NCBI RefSeq assembly: GCF_000227725.2
Contig: NZ_MU255056.1
Span: 1,979,837 to 2,038,477 of the forward strand
DNA length: 58,641 nucleotides
Reading direction: 5' to 3'
Source: Thiorhodospira sibirica ATCC 700588
GTDB taxonomy: Bacteria > Pseudomonadota > Gammaproteobacteria > Ectothiorhodospirales > Ectothiorhodospiraceae
The translations under genes were made by a program, and so were the position numbers. How positions within the stretch are numbered: the first letter of the stretch is position 1; every line of letters begins with the position of its first letter. The notes beneath the pieces were generated by a model, which did no database searches, had not been told where the DNA came from, and saw nothing but the letters and a program-made list of their open reading frames with translations. Below are positions 1 through 6,882 of this stretch, piece after piece.

Positions 1-39
1 CAAGATGATGCTGCCACAACGCAAGCGGCGTCCGCCACA
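1..39. repeat. Partial copy of a dispersed repeat
   Basis: The first 39 bases match 206-244 with one mismatch, so this is the distal part of the repeat whose fuller copy lies at 198-244. Only two copies are seen, about 205 bp apart, so it is not a CRISPR unit. Confidence 0.7.
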
Positions 40-109
40 AGCCCCTGGAAAAGCGCCAAGGATGTTTTCCAGAACATGAAGTTTAACGGGACGTAGTGGC
101 ATGATTCCT

Positions 110-194
110 GGGAGCGCGCAGCACCGGCTGCGCACCGAGGCCGTAGGCCTCGCGGGGGTTTAACGGCTATGCGCAGCTGGTGCTGCGCGCTCCC
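110..194. repeat. Long hairpin repeat with 16-bp perfect arms
   Basis: GGGAGCGCGCAGCACC at 110-125 is perfectly complementary to 179-194. A second complementary pair lies just inside (TGCGCA and TGCGCA), and a GGCC/TAGGCC-type stem sits in the loop. It would form a large cruciform or RNA hairpin. A degenerate piece of the same arm (GCTCCCAGAGGCGGC) recurs at about 53445-53461. It is probably a dispersed palindromic element; no protein is encoded. Confidence 0.75.
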
Positions 195-197
195 AGA

Positions 198-244
198 GGC
201 GGCATCAAGATGATGCCGCCACAACGCAAGCGGCGTCCGCCACA
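198..244. repeat. Palindromic repeat, fuller copy
   Basis: It begins with a perfect stem GGCGGCATCA/TGATGCCGCC around AGA, followed by a second GC-rich half-palindrome (GCAAGCGGCGTCCGC). A related stem (GCGGCATC/GATGCCGC) occurs at 15383-15403. The remaining bases 245-461 show no gene that I can support. Confidence 0.65.
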
Positions 245-461
245 GGTCGGCTTATCTTTGCGAATGCGTCGAAAAATTGGAAAGGTATCTGAACGCTTAC
301 GTTGAGGCTTTAGGAGCGATGCAAACCCGTCGATCTTGAATTATTAAAATAAGGCGGTCATTCATACGCCTATACAGGACAAGAAAAACGGTAATCCATT
401 GAATTATTAAAAAATCATATACTGCCCGATGCGCTAGCGATGCCCACCTGGCCGAATGTGA

Positions 462-1187
462 TTACATGCATGCGCTTTTGAAAATGATTTTGACGAAGCG
501 ATTGCAAATTTTGATAAAGCATTGATGTTATTTGCACGACTGTCTGACCCAGATCAAGCCGAAAAAGAGGCCGCTCAGACACAAATTTATCGATTGATTG
601 CGTTGATGGATCATCCGCATATTATCCCTGATGTTTTGTCTCGGGAGCTGTCGAAGCACCTGCTCAAAATAACTGGTGAAAAAACCTTGTTTGCGGTAAC
701 ACACGCCTTGGCGTCCTGTGCAAAGCCCGTGCGACGGTTTACACATCATCTGTTTTTACGTACATTGGTGAATTATCCAGAAACATTTAGTGCTGAACGG
801 CATGCATATCTTCAGCAAGCAACGAACTGGAAACATCAAGAGGACTATCCTTGGCCGCATATTGAGGCATATCGCGCATGGTTATGGGTGTTGGAAAATG
901 AGCCTAAGCAGGCGCTTAAGCATATGAATGCTGCTATTGCGCTGGCTGAACATCATGCTTATGGCCCTATCATGCACTGGATTGCTGAGGTATTGCGCAC
1001 CCTGGCGCAGGTGTTAGGATTGCAGACGCATACCCTACCAACGCAGACAGAACGTATGCGTTTGCAACAAACACTCAAGATGGCTCCACATACAGCACTG
1101 GCTGAATTCAATTGCCTGGAACAGCATAGTGCTCATGCGCATGTACGCGCTGCCATGAAACACTGTTTACCATTTAATTTTTGCTAA
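462..1187 (+). pseudogene. Remnant of a larger TPR-like protein (221-aa ORF from 522)
   Basis: The open frame gives 221 aa from a TTG at 522 (ATG at 525), with no good ribosome binding site. Translation upstream in the same frame, back to a stop at 459-461, still looks like protein: it reads NDFDEAIANFDKAL, a textbook tetratricopeptide helix pair. A neighbouring frame before about 470 continues plausibly (LAECDYMHA). This suggests that the real N-terminus was lost or frameshifted near 470. The remaining protein is helical, His-rich and unrecognised. A functional short protein cannot be excluded. It lies upstream of and co-directional with the DUF1294 gene. Confidence 0.45.
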
Positions 1188-1210
1188 AATAAATTTAAAA
1201 GGAATAAAAA

Positions 1211-1546
1211 GTGAATAATGCGATTATTACTGGCGTTGTTATTTTCAGCATAATTGGCGCTGCATTTTTTTCAGAAAAAACAGATATAAGCTTTATTTAT
1301 TCATGGATTTTAGTTATAAATGTTTCTTCTTTCTTATGTTATGGGTATGATAAAAACCAGGCCATACAAAGCCGATATCGCATACCAAACAGGTTTTTTA
1401 TTTTGTTAGTCATGGTTGGCGGAGCAATAGGATCTTTTGCAGGCATACATCTTTTTCGTCATAAATATAAGTTTCAACCGATGTTGTTTTTTATAACATC
1501 AATACACTGCCTTATTTTATATATTTTTTGGTTTATGAGTCATTAA
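1211..1546 (+). CDS. DUF1294 family small membrane protein
   Basis: This 111-aa protein is almost entirely hydrophobic, with about four membrane segments. It shows the DUF1294 hallmarks: a YGYDKNQA motif near residue 45, RIP at about 57-59, a glycine-rich stretch (MVGGAIGSFAG) and an FRHK motif near residue 82. The function of the family is not known. The GTG start at 1211 is preceded by AAAAGGAAT, a usable Shine-Dalgarno sequence. The gene is very AT-rich, like the neighbouring cas segment and unlike most of the window. It ends 6 bp from the convergent cas1 stop. Confidence 0.75.
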   Translation: MNNAIITGVVIFSIIGAAFFSEKTDISFIYSWILVINVSSFLCYGYDKNQAIQSRYRIPNRFFILLVMVGGAIGSFAGIHLFRHKYKFQPMLFFITSIHCLILYIFWFMSH

Positions 1547-1552
1547 ATTTAA

Positions 1553-2476
1553 TCAATTCATTGACGTAGTGATCCCCAGCGCATCTCGCAAGGCTCCAAG
1601 CTCAATGCGTGTGCGCTGCTCTAAATGCTTTTCAATGGTAGTAAACCACAAATTAAAAAATTGCCGTGAGGCTTTTTTTTCTAAGCGGCAACCTTGTTTA
1701 GTATCATGAAAAAAATCACTGGGTTTAAATACCGCTTGATGGCATAAACTCAAAACCCATGTATCAATCCAGGGGCGCAGTGGCTCAACCAAATCCAATG
1801 CAAGACTGGGTCGCCCTGATGCGCCAGCATGCAAAAATCCCAGCGTAGTTTCATAGCCGTCCTGAGCTGTTAAACGGCCGACGGCATGACATGCCAACAT
1901 GTAGCTCAATGACAATAAAGCATTGACTGGATCTTTGGGAGGACGGCGATTGCGTCCATGAAACCCCCATTCAGGCAATAATAGTTGTGGCCACTGCTTA
2001 AAATAATAAGCACTTGCTGCACCCTCAACCCCCATAAGGCTTGGAATGTCTTCACACTGACGGGCATGCAAAATAAAACGTTGAAAAGAGCTATTCAATC
2101 CATAATGACGTAAACAATGCGCTTGTCCTTCAAGCTTGTTAATTATAAATTGCTTTGCTATTGTGACTCGAAAAGCAGGATCAAAATAGGCTTTATATTG
2201 TGCCATACGCACATGCAAAGCTCCGGATGCCTGAGCAAAAACATGGCGGGTAGCTTCACCGCGCTGCGCCGGAAAAACTACCAGACTGATGCCTTCTTTT
2301 AAAGTTTGTTCAAGTAATCGACTGGAAAGACTAATTTCTTTTTTAATAATAATCTGTTTAAGTGCTTTGATTCCAATGCGATGGACTGCTCCATCGGGCT
2401 GCCGCAGCACTAAAACATCTTTTTGAAAAGATATTGAGGCTCCCGCCTGATCAATAATTAACGTTGCTTTATCCAT
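1553..2476 (-). CDS. cas1: CRISPR-associated integrase Cas1
   Basis: With the ATG at 2476 the product is 307 aa and starts in the normal Cas1 way (ATLIIDQAGASISF). A TTG at 2518 would add 14 residues and is less likely. The metal-binding residues of the integrase are all present: E151 in LMGVEGAAS, H216 in GFLHAGASG, and E231 with D228 in LDLVEPLRP. The RRPPKDPVNALLSLSYML helix typical of Cas1 is also intact. Cas1 works with Cas2 to insert spacers into CRISPR arrays. It is the last gene of the run 201-aa protein, RT, double Cas2, Cas1. No array lies beside it, so what it integrates and where is unknown. Confidence 0.95.
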   Translation of the reverse strand: MDKATLIIDQAGASISFQKDVLVLRQPDGAVHRIGIKALKQIIIKKEISLSSRLLEQTLKEGISLVVFPAQRGEATRHVFAQASGALHVRMAQYKAYFDPAFRVTIAKQFIINKLEGQAHCLRHYGLNSSFQRFILHARQCEDIPSLMGVEGAASAYYFKQWPQLLLPEWGFHGRNRRPPKDPVNALLSLSYMLACHAVGRLTAQDGYETTLGFLHAGASGRPSLALDLVEPLRPWIDTWVLSLCHQAVFKPSDFFHDTKQGCRLEKKASRQFFNLWFTTIEKHLEQRTRIELGALRDALGITTSMN

Positions 2477-2489
2477 GATATAATCCGGT

Positions 2490-2518
2490 TTAATAGATGT
2501 TTTTGTCAGTATTGTCAA
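2490..2518 (-). promoter_or_regulatory. Candidate sigma70 promoter in front of cas1
   Basis: On the minus strand TTGACA (2518-2513, perfect -35) is followed after 17 bp by TATTAA (2495-2490, 4 of 6 to the -10 consensus). Initiation about 7 bp downstream would leave a leader of only a few bases before the cas1 ATG at 2476. It would give cas1 its own promoter in addition to read-through from cas2. This is a prediction from consensus only. Confidence 0.4.
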
Positions 2519-2543
2519 ATACTTTAATTAGATCAAAGTCGCG

Positions 2544-3164
2544 TTATTCATATAAATTTTCAAGACCTGCTAAAGGTGGTGTGTTTCCACACAAAAACCA
2601 TAAATCACTCGGCTTGGACAAAGGATATACCCGTAAATCATCCTCTCCATTTAAAAGTAATTCTACTGTATCATTAAGTAGTTTTATTAAATGAAATCCC
2701 AATCCATAAAATAAATAGACTGACCGCTGTAAAAATATGGTTTTACGACGCAATAGACGCTGTATGCGTATTAGACGCTGGCGATCAAAGATATCGTAAG
2801 CCAATACATACCAACCATCGTGCAGTGATTCAGGCATGGTTTGTGGCAAATGTGCAAAGGGAATAACTGGTTGCACCGCGCTCAGCTGTAAAACTGGACC
2901 CTGACCACGCCGTGACAAGCGAAATACCAATAATCGATCAGTTTGTGGATCAATAAGTTCAGCCAGCTCTACACTTAAAGTTTCTACTTCCACTGCGGTC
3001 ATCACTGCTTCATGCACTGAAAGCTGTCCATCCATGCGCCACCGCTGCAGGCAACGACGTACCGCTCGTGCATTTTTGGGATCTGAAATATCGTAACTAA
3101 ATACAAAAGACGATCGTTCAAATCCCATGTGTTGCAACTGTGTCAGTTTATCAAGCAGGCTCAT
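2544..3164 (-). CDS. cas2: Tandem double Cas2 protein (Cas2-Cas2 fusion)
   Basis: The 206-aa product is twice the usual Cas2 length and contains two ferredoxin-like Cas2 repeats. The first spans about 19-84 (FVFSYDISDPKNARAVRRCL, ending RLLVFRLS). The second spans about 117-190 (WYVLAYDIFDRQRLIRIQ, ending LRVYPLS). Each keeps the first-strand aspartate (D25 and D124) and the helix after it. In ordinary systems Cas2 is a homodimer bridging two Cas1 dimers; here one chain could supply both halves. The ATG overlaps the RT stop by 4 bp (ATGA), so the two are translationally coupled. The stop lies 67 bp before the cas1 ATG. Confidence 0.88.
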   Translation of the reverse strand: MSLLDKLTQLQHMGFERSSFVFSYDISDPKNARAVRRCLQRWRMDGQLSVHEAVMTAVEVETLSVELAELIDPQTDRLLVFRLSRRGQGPVLQLSAVQPVIPFAHLPQTMPESLHDGWYVLAYDIFDRQRLIRIQRLLRRKTIFLQRSVYLFYGLGFHLIKLLNDTVELLLNGEDDLRVYPLSKPSDLWFLCGNTPPLAGLENLYE

Positions 3165-4015
3165 CCGGCAATCCTTTGTGGGCGTTTGGCTTTGGGAAGA
3201 CGTTTTCCTAAAAAACGATGATGTGGTGATGTGCGTATGACCTGAGTTTTTTCAGGATGTAGCTGCAATTGCAGGCGTTGCAAGCTGTTAGCAGCGGCTT
3301 GCAGCGCCTGCCAAGCACCAGACTCTGTTTGACTTAATACGATAAAATCGTCGGCATAGCGTATACAGGGAATACCCTGTTCATGCAGATCCATATCCAT
3401 ATCATGCAAATAGATATTGCATAAAAAAGGTGACAAAACCATTCCCTGAGGCAAGCCATATCCAGCTCCAAAAGGTTGATGCTGTGGAGGAATGTTTTCC
3501 ATCCATGCGGTAAGCAAATTAACGATTTGTTGGTCACCACACAATGCAAAAATCTGCTCTAAAACTGGCGCATGAGGAATATGATCAAAACATTGTAAAA
3601 TATCTGCATCACCTAGCCATATATATCCTTCACGTACCCACTCACGCAAGCAAGATAGCGCCATATCCAGTGTACACATTGGACGGTATCCAAAGCTATG
3701 TGGATGAAATTTTTCTTCGCCTAGTGGTTCGAGCACAATCAATACTGCGCGTTGTATCAATTTGTCACGCACCGCTGGGGCACAGATCAATCGTTGACTG
3801 CCATCACCTTTACTGATTTCAAAGCAACGCACTTTTTGTGGCTGATATTGTCCACTCAGAAGATCCTCAGAAATTCTGCCTATGTGTAATGGCAGATCAC
3901 GCGCTACATCTTGCATAGAAAGATCACGCGTCCAGCGTGATTTGTCTTTGCGAACATGACTCCAGGCCTGATTTAACACGGCTGCGCTAGCAACCTGACG
4001 AATAAAGTCAACCAT
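3161..4015 (-). CDS. CRISPR-associated reverse transcriptase, group II-like
   Basis: The start is taken as the ATG at 4015, preceded by GGAG seven bases upstream, giving 284 aa; an upstream extension to 4150 lacks such support. RT motifs are in order: RLICAPAVRDKLIQRA (75-90), HSFGYRP (106-112), DADILQCFDHI (136-146, catalytic D138), LPQGMVLSPFLCN (188-200), catalytic YADD (220-223) and a C-terminal FLGK. It ends there, with no maturase, En or fused Cas1 domain. The stop overlaps the start of the double cas2. RTs beside Cas1/Cas2 are known to allow spacer acquisition from RNA in some CRISPR systems; here that role is inferred from context. Confidence 0.9.
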   Translation of the reverse strand: MVDFIRQVASAAVLNQAWSHVRKDKSRWTRDLSMQDVARDLPLHIGRISEDLLSGQYQPQKVRCFEISKGDGSQRLICAPAVRDKLIQRAVLIVLEPLGEEKFHPHSFGYRPMCTLDMALSCLREWVREGYIWLGDADILQCFDHIPHAPVLEQIFALCGDQQIVNLLTAWMENIPPQHQPFGAGYGLPQGMVLSPFLCNIYLHDMDMDLHEQGIPCIRYADDFIVLSQTESGAWQALQAAANSLQRLQLQLHPEKTQVIRTSPHHRFLGKRLPKAKRPQRIAG

Positions 4016-4100
4016 ATCAGTTCTCCATTTTGGTACATGCTTTAGGCTTTGCGTGTGTCTTTTTTTATACTTTTTGTGGACACACGATTTTTTATTTTGC

Positions 4101-4706
4101 TTACATGACCCGTGTTTCTTTGATTCGACCTGCTTCGGTATAGCGAACAAAGTCTTTTTGATAAAGAGTCCATCCGCAAATTTCTTTTATGTCTTGACCA
4201 GGTTCAGGTTTTTTTGAAGTTACATAATAGTGATAACCAATATCTTTCTTCCACAACCCCCAGTAATTTTTTTCAATTTTTACTAAATTTAAGTATTTTT
4301 TTAATAGCCGGCCATCACTTTCTATCATTAATGTCATGGTTTTTTCTGGAACTGCATTAAAGGTTTTATGAATACCTAAAAAACATCCTATAGACTCGTA
4401 ATATTTTGGCTTTTCATGGGATTTATTTTTTATGTATAGGCTTGTTTTTTTATATATTCCTTGAGAAAAAATATCTACTCCTTTTGCAGTTTTTTCAGGA
4501 TCATTATTGATTTTGTCTTTAAGTGATTTTATTGATCTAATTACTGACTTTTTTTCTTTAAAGTTATAGGCCAAAAAATTGAAACTATATGGAAGAAAGT
4601 AATAAGGTATATGAATATTTATAAGTATATTTCCATTGTTGTCAGAAATATAGTTTATAGAAAAATTACCTTTGAGCTTAAAAAAGAAAAAGCAACAAAC
4701 ATTCAT
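4101..4706 (-). CDS. Unrecognised 201-aa protein, first gene of the RT-Cas module
   Basis: I do not recognise this protein. It is Lys-, Tyr- and Phe-rich and AT-rich in coding, with no obvious P-loop, nuclease motif or membrane segment beyond a short FFFF stretch near the N-terminus. The start at 4706 is supported by GGAG eight bases upstream. The gene is co-directional with the RT, whose ATG lies 85 bp downstream, and a promoter-like pair sits just upstream. It could be an accessory factor of the RT-Cas2-Cas1 module or an unrelated passenger. Confidence 0.6.
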   Translation of the reverse strand: MNVCCFFFFKLKGNFSINYISDNNGNILINIHIPYYFLPYSFNFLAYNFKEKKSVIRSIKSLKDKINNDPEKTAKGVDIFSQGIYKKTSLYIKNKSHEKPKYYESIGCFLGIHKTFNAVPEKTMTLMIESDGRLLKKYLNLVKIEKNYWGLWKKDIGYHYYVTSKKPEPGQDIKEICGWTLYQKDFVRYTEAGRIKETRVM

Positions 4707-4725
4707 ATAGAATACTCCTGCTCAG

Positions 4726-4753
4726 GTTATGGACTGGGGGATGTTCAAGTCAA
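4726..4753 (-). promoter_or_regulatory. Candidate promoter for the 201-aa/RT/cas2/cas1 run
   Basis: On the minus strand TTGACT (4753-4748) and CATAAC (4731-4726) are separated by 16 bp. Initiation about 13 bases before the ATG at 4706 would include the GGAG ribosome binding site. Consensus match only. Confidence 0.3.
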
Positions 4754-5033
4754 TTAAAGCTTGTTGTATATATAACGTAGCAGAGTGTAATTTTTTTAAA
4801 CGTAATGTTTACAGGGTATTTAAAAATGTAGCCACGGCGTGCGTTTATCTTTACAGGAACACAGGATTGGGCATCACGGAGGATGCTGGCCACGGATGGC
4901 ATTTTACGACACTTTTTACCTGGAGACATGCGTCATGCAGATTCCTAACCCGATGTTTCGCGCTCGTCATACGGACACATCCAACGCTTCATCTGCTCCA
5001 TTTAACACGACACCCCATCGGAGGAATTTAAAC

Positions 5034-5699
5034 ATGGCGATTATCAACGGCAGACGCATTGATCCCAGCCGCATTGGCAATGGTGTACGCGGTAGCGATT
5101 TGACCAGCCACATCAATGCCGGTCCAGGGCGTCGCACAATTATTGAAAATCAGGGCAAGGTAGAGCAGGTGGATCCTCACCGTTGGTATAAACCGCATGA
5201 GCTGGTCGATAAGAATGGACGTGGCGCGAAAGTCACCTCCATGCCGGATCGCTCCAAGGGCTATGGTTTTGGTGGGCCGCGTTCGCAGGAATCTTATCAG
5301 ATTATCACCGAGCAGGTGGTTGATATTGCAGAAAACCTGTTCAAGCAGGGTGTTGCATTTGATGAAGACGAGGCCCACTGGATGGTGGTACCCAATTACT
5401 TTTTACCACCGCGTTGGCATAGCGTTGCTCGCAATACTTCGCTGCTGGTGGCATTTCCGAATGAATATCCACGCCTGCCACCGATTGGCTTTTATATGAC
5501 GGCGGATTTGCCACTTTCGCCGGATGGTCATTTTTTCGATTGGGTCGCGCATGGTGCCTGGGAAGCACCGATCAGTCAAGGCTGGAAATGGTATTGCACC
5601 TACATTCACGACGGGGCCTGGCAACCGGCGCGCAACTGGCGCAACGGCGATAGCCTGTACACCTATTTTCACTTGATTAATGAAGTGCTAGGTAACTGA
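5034..5699 (+). CDS. E2-like (UBC-fold) protein, prokaryotic E2 family E type
   Basis: This 221-aa protein starts at the ATG at 5034 (GGAGG eight bases upstream). The C-terminal half carries the E2-like core: LLVAFPNEYPRLPPIGFYM (about 137-155), HGAWEAP (173-179) and GWKWYCTYIHDGAW (183-196), with C188 as the candidate thioester or oxyester residue. The N-terminal 85 residues (INPGPGRR-like motif at 27-34, KVTSMPDRSKG at 66-76) form a separate conserved-looking part of unknown fold. An in-frame ATG at 4935, also preceded by GGAG, would add 33 residues beginning MQIPNPMFR. It opens a tightly spaced run ending in a JAB-E1 gene, which fits a ubiquitin-like pathway. The 4754-4933 leader shows no other gene. 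Confidence 0.75.
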   Translation: MAIINGRRIDPSRIGNGVRGSDLTSHINAGPGRRTIIENQGKVEQVDPHRWYKPHELVDKNGRGAKVTSMPDRSKGYGFGGPRSQESYQIITEQVVDIAENLFKQGVAFDEDEAHWMVVPNYFLPPRWHSVARNTSLLVAFPNEYPRLPPIGFYMTADLPLSPDGHFFDWVAHGAWEAPISQGWKWYCTYIHDGAWQPARNWRNGDSLYTYFHLINEVLGN

Positions 5700-5713
5700 G
5701 GAGGATGCACATC

Positions 5714-5908
5714 ATGGCAAATATTCCGCACTCGCATGAATTTCGCAATGGCTACAAACCGACGGCACCACAGGCCAATGTTAAGCCCACAAAGCAGCAA
5801 CCGCAACAGACCTCACACAGTGATTCGCAAGAGGATGTGATTGAGGATCTGCTGAAGACGGCAGTGGTGGGTATCGGAGTGTTTTTACTTTTCAAGTTGT
5901 TTAGCTAA
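5714..5908 (+). CDS. Small single-span membrane protein, MANIPHS family (1)
   Basis: The protein has 64 aa; GAGGAGG lies 7-13 bases before the ATG at 5714. Layout: a short N-terminal motif MANIPHSHEFRN (1-12), a Gln/Ser/Thr/Pro-rich linker (13-40), an acidic helix (EDVIEDLL, 40-47) and one C-terminal membrane segment (about 49-63). It is paralogous at its N-terminus to the next gene. There is no C-terminal Gly-Gly, so it is not an obvious ubiquitin-like modifier. The position between the E2-like and NYN genes suggests a membrane-anchored partner or substrate; that is inference. Confidence 0.7.
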   Translation: MANIPHSHEFRNGYKPTAPQANVKPTKQQPQQTSHSDSQEDVIEDLLKTAVVGIGVFLLFKLFS

Positions 5909-5934
5909 CCGTCCATTCAGCGAGGCAAGCACTC

Positions 5935-6198
5935 ATGGCTAATATTCCCCATTCCAGCCATTTTCGCAATTATTCGAGCACACACAAAAAGCATCCGTCA
6001 GTGCGTTCAAAAAAACGCAGCACACCTTCACAAAAACCTGGCCAGTCTGCAAAAAATGCGGATATGCGCCATACGATTGCGCTGTGGATCACGCTGTGCA
6101 TCGCGTTACTGGTGGGGAGTTTGATGCTGCTGCAGTGGTATTGGACGGCCTTGTTCATCACTGCGTTGACGGGTTTTATCGTCGGCAAGCTGACCTAA
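5935..6198 (+). CDS. Small two-span membrane protein, MANIPHS family (2)
   Basis: The protein has 87 aa and begins MANIPHSSHFRN, identical to the previous protein at 10 of the first 12 residues. A Lys/Arg/Ser-rich linker (13-40) follows, then two closely spaced membrane segments (about 47-66 and 68-84). The rest is unrelated to its neighbour, so the shared N-terminus is the part under constraint. It lies 26 bp after the first paralogue and 15 bp before the NYN gene. Confidence 0.7.
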   Translation: MANIPHSSHFRNYSSTHKKHPSVRSKKRSTPSQKPGQSAKNADMRHTIALWITLCIALLVGSLMLLQWYWTALFITALTGFIVGKLT

Positions 6199-6213
6199 AA
6201 AGGAGAATGTATT

Positions 6214-6879
6214 ATGTTAGCCCACTCGTTAAATGCCCAGGAAAATCCCGGTGCATCCAATACCACCCCGGAGTATGCCATGGAAAAGCTCGTTGTTTTT
6301 TTAGATTATGCCAACATCAATGCGGCCTTTGATCTGCAAGGCTATATTCCGGATTATCAGGATCTGCTGGCCTATCTGGCAGAAGGGCGGTTTTTGGTGG
6401 AAGCCCATGCCTTTGTGCCGATTGATCCACGCAACCCGCATGCCCGCGATCATCTGATTGAATCGCTTTGGGATGCTCGCTATCTGGTACACAGCAAGGT
6501 CGGCAGTATCGCCGGGGAGACGTATCGTTGTGATTTTGATGTGGAAATTACTCTGGAAATGATGCGTACTGCCGAGATCGTGCGCCCGGATATTTTGGTG
6601 CTGGTCTCCGGTGATAAGGATTTTGTCCCGGCAGTTTTGGAGCTGCGCCGCCGTGGAGTGCGCGTTGAAGTGGCTGCCTTTGCCGGTGTCAATATGGCGC
6701 GTGAACTGCAACTTAAGGCCTCAGGCTTTATCGATCTGGAGGTTTATTTAAACGAAAACACGGATCTGGCAAATACCCCTTACCCTGCTGAGGGCGCTGC
6801 TGATGAAGATGACGAGGATGCAAACAGCGATGCGCACCCATTTGATTTGCGCCGTTATACACAAAAATACGAGGACTAA
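6214..6879 (+). CDS. NYN-domain (LabA/DUF88-like) PIN-fold protein
   Basis: The 221-aa product starts at 6214 behind AAGGAG. A NYN/PIN-like nuclease core spans about 24-178: LVVFLDYANINAAF (D31, N34), CDFDVEITLEMM (D107, D109), LVSGDKDFVPAV (D134, D136) and a final GFIDLE strand. The acidic residues expected for metal-dependent RNA cleavage are present. The C-terminus (195-205) is a run of Asp/Glu. It lies 3 bp before the JAB-E1 gene, so the two are surely co-translated. A likely role is an RNA-cleaving effector or processing enzyme of the cassette; the target is unknown. Confidence 0.8.
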   Translation: MLAHSLNAQENPGASNTTPEYAMEKLVVFLDYANINAAFDLQGYIPDYQDLLAYLAEGRFLVEAHAFVPIDPRNPHARDHLIESLWDARYLVHSKVGSIAGETYRCDFDVEITLEMMRTAEIVRPDILVLVSGDKDFVPAVLELRRRGVRVEVAAFAGVNMARELQLKASGFIDLEVYLNENTDLANTPYPAEGAADEDDEDANSDAHPFDLRRYTQKYED

Positions 6880-6882
6880 GTA

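Noticed and set aside
1-244. Possible CRISPR array near cas1
   Set aside because: Only two copies of a palindromic unit, with unequal spacing and a large hairpin between; no regular repeat-spacer pattern.
4016-4150. 45-residue N-terminal extension of the reverse transcriptase
   Set aside because: Lys/His-rich low-complexity sequence overlapping the upstream gene; the ATG at 4015 has a good ribosome binding site and starts just before conserved sequence.
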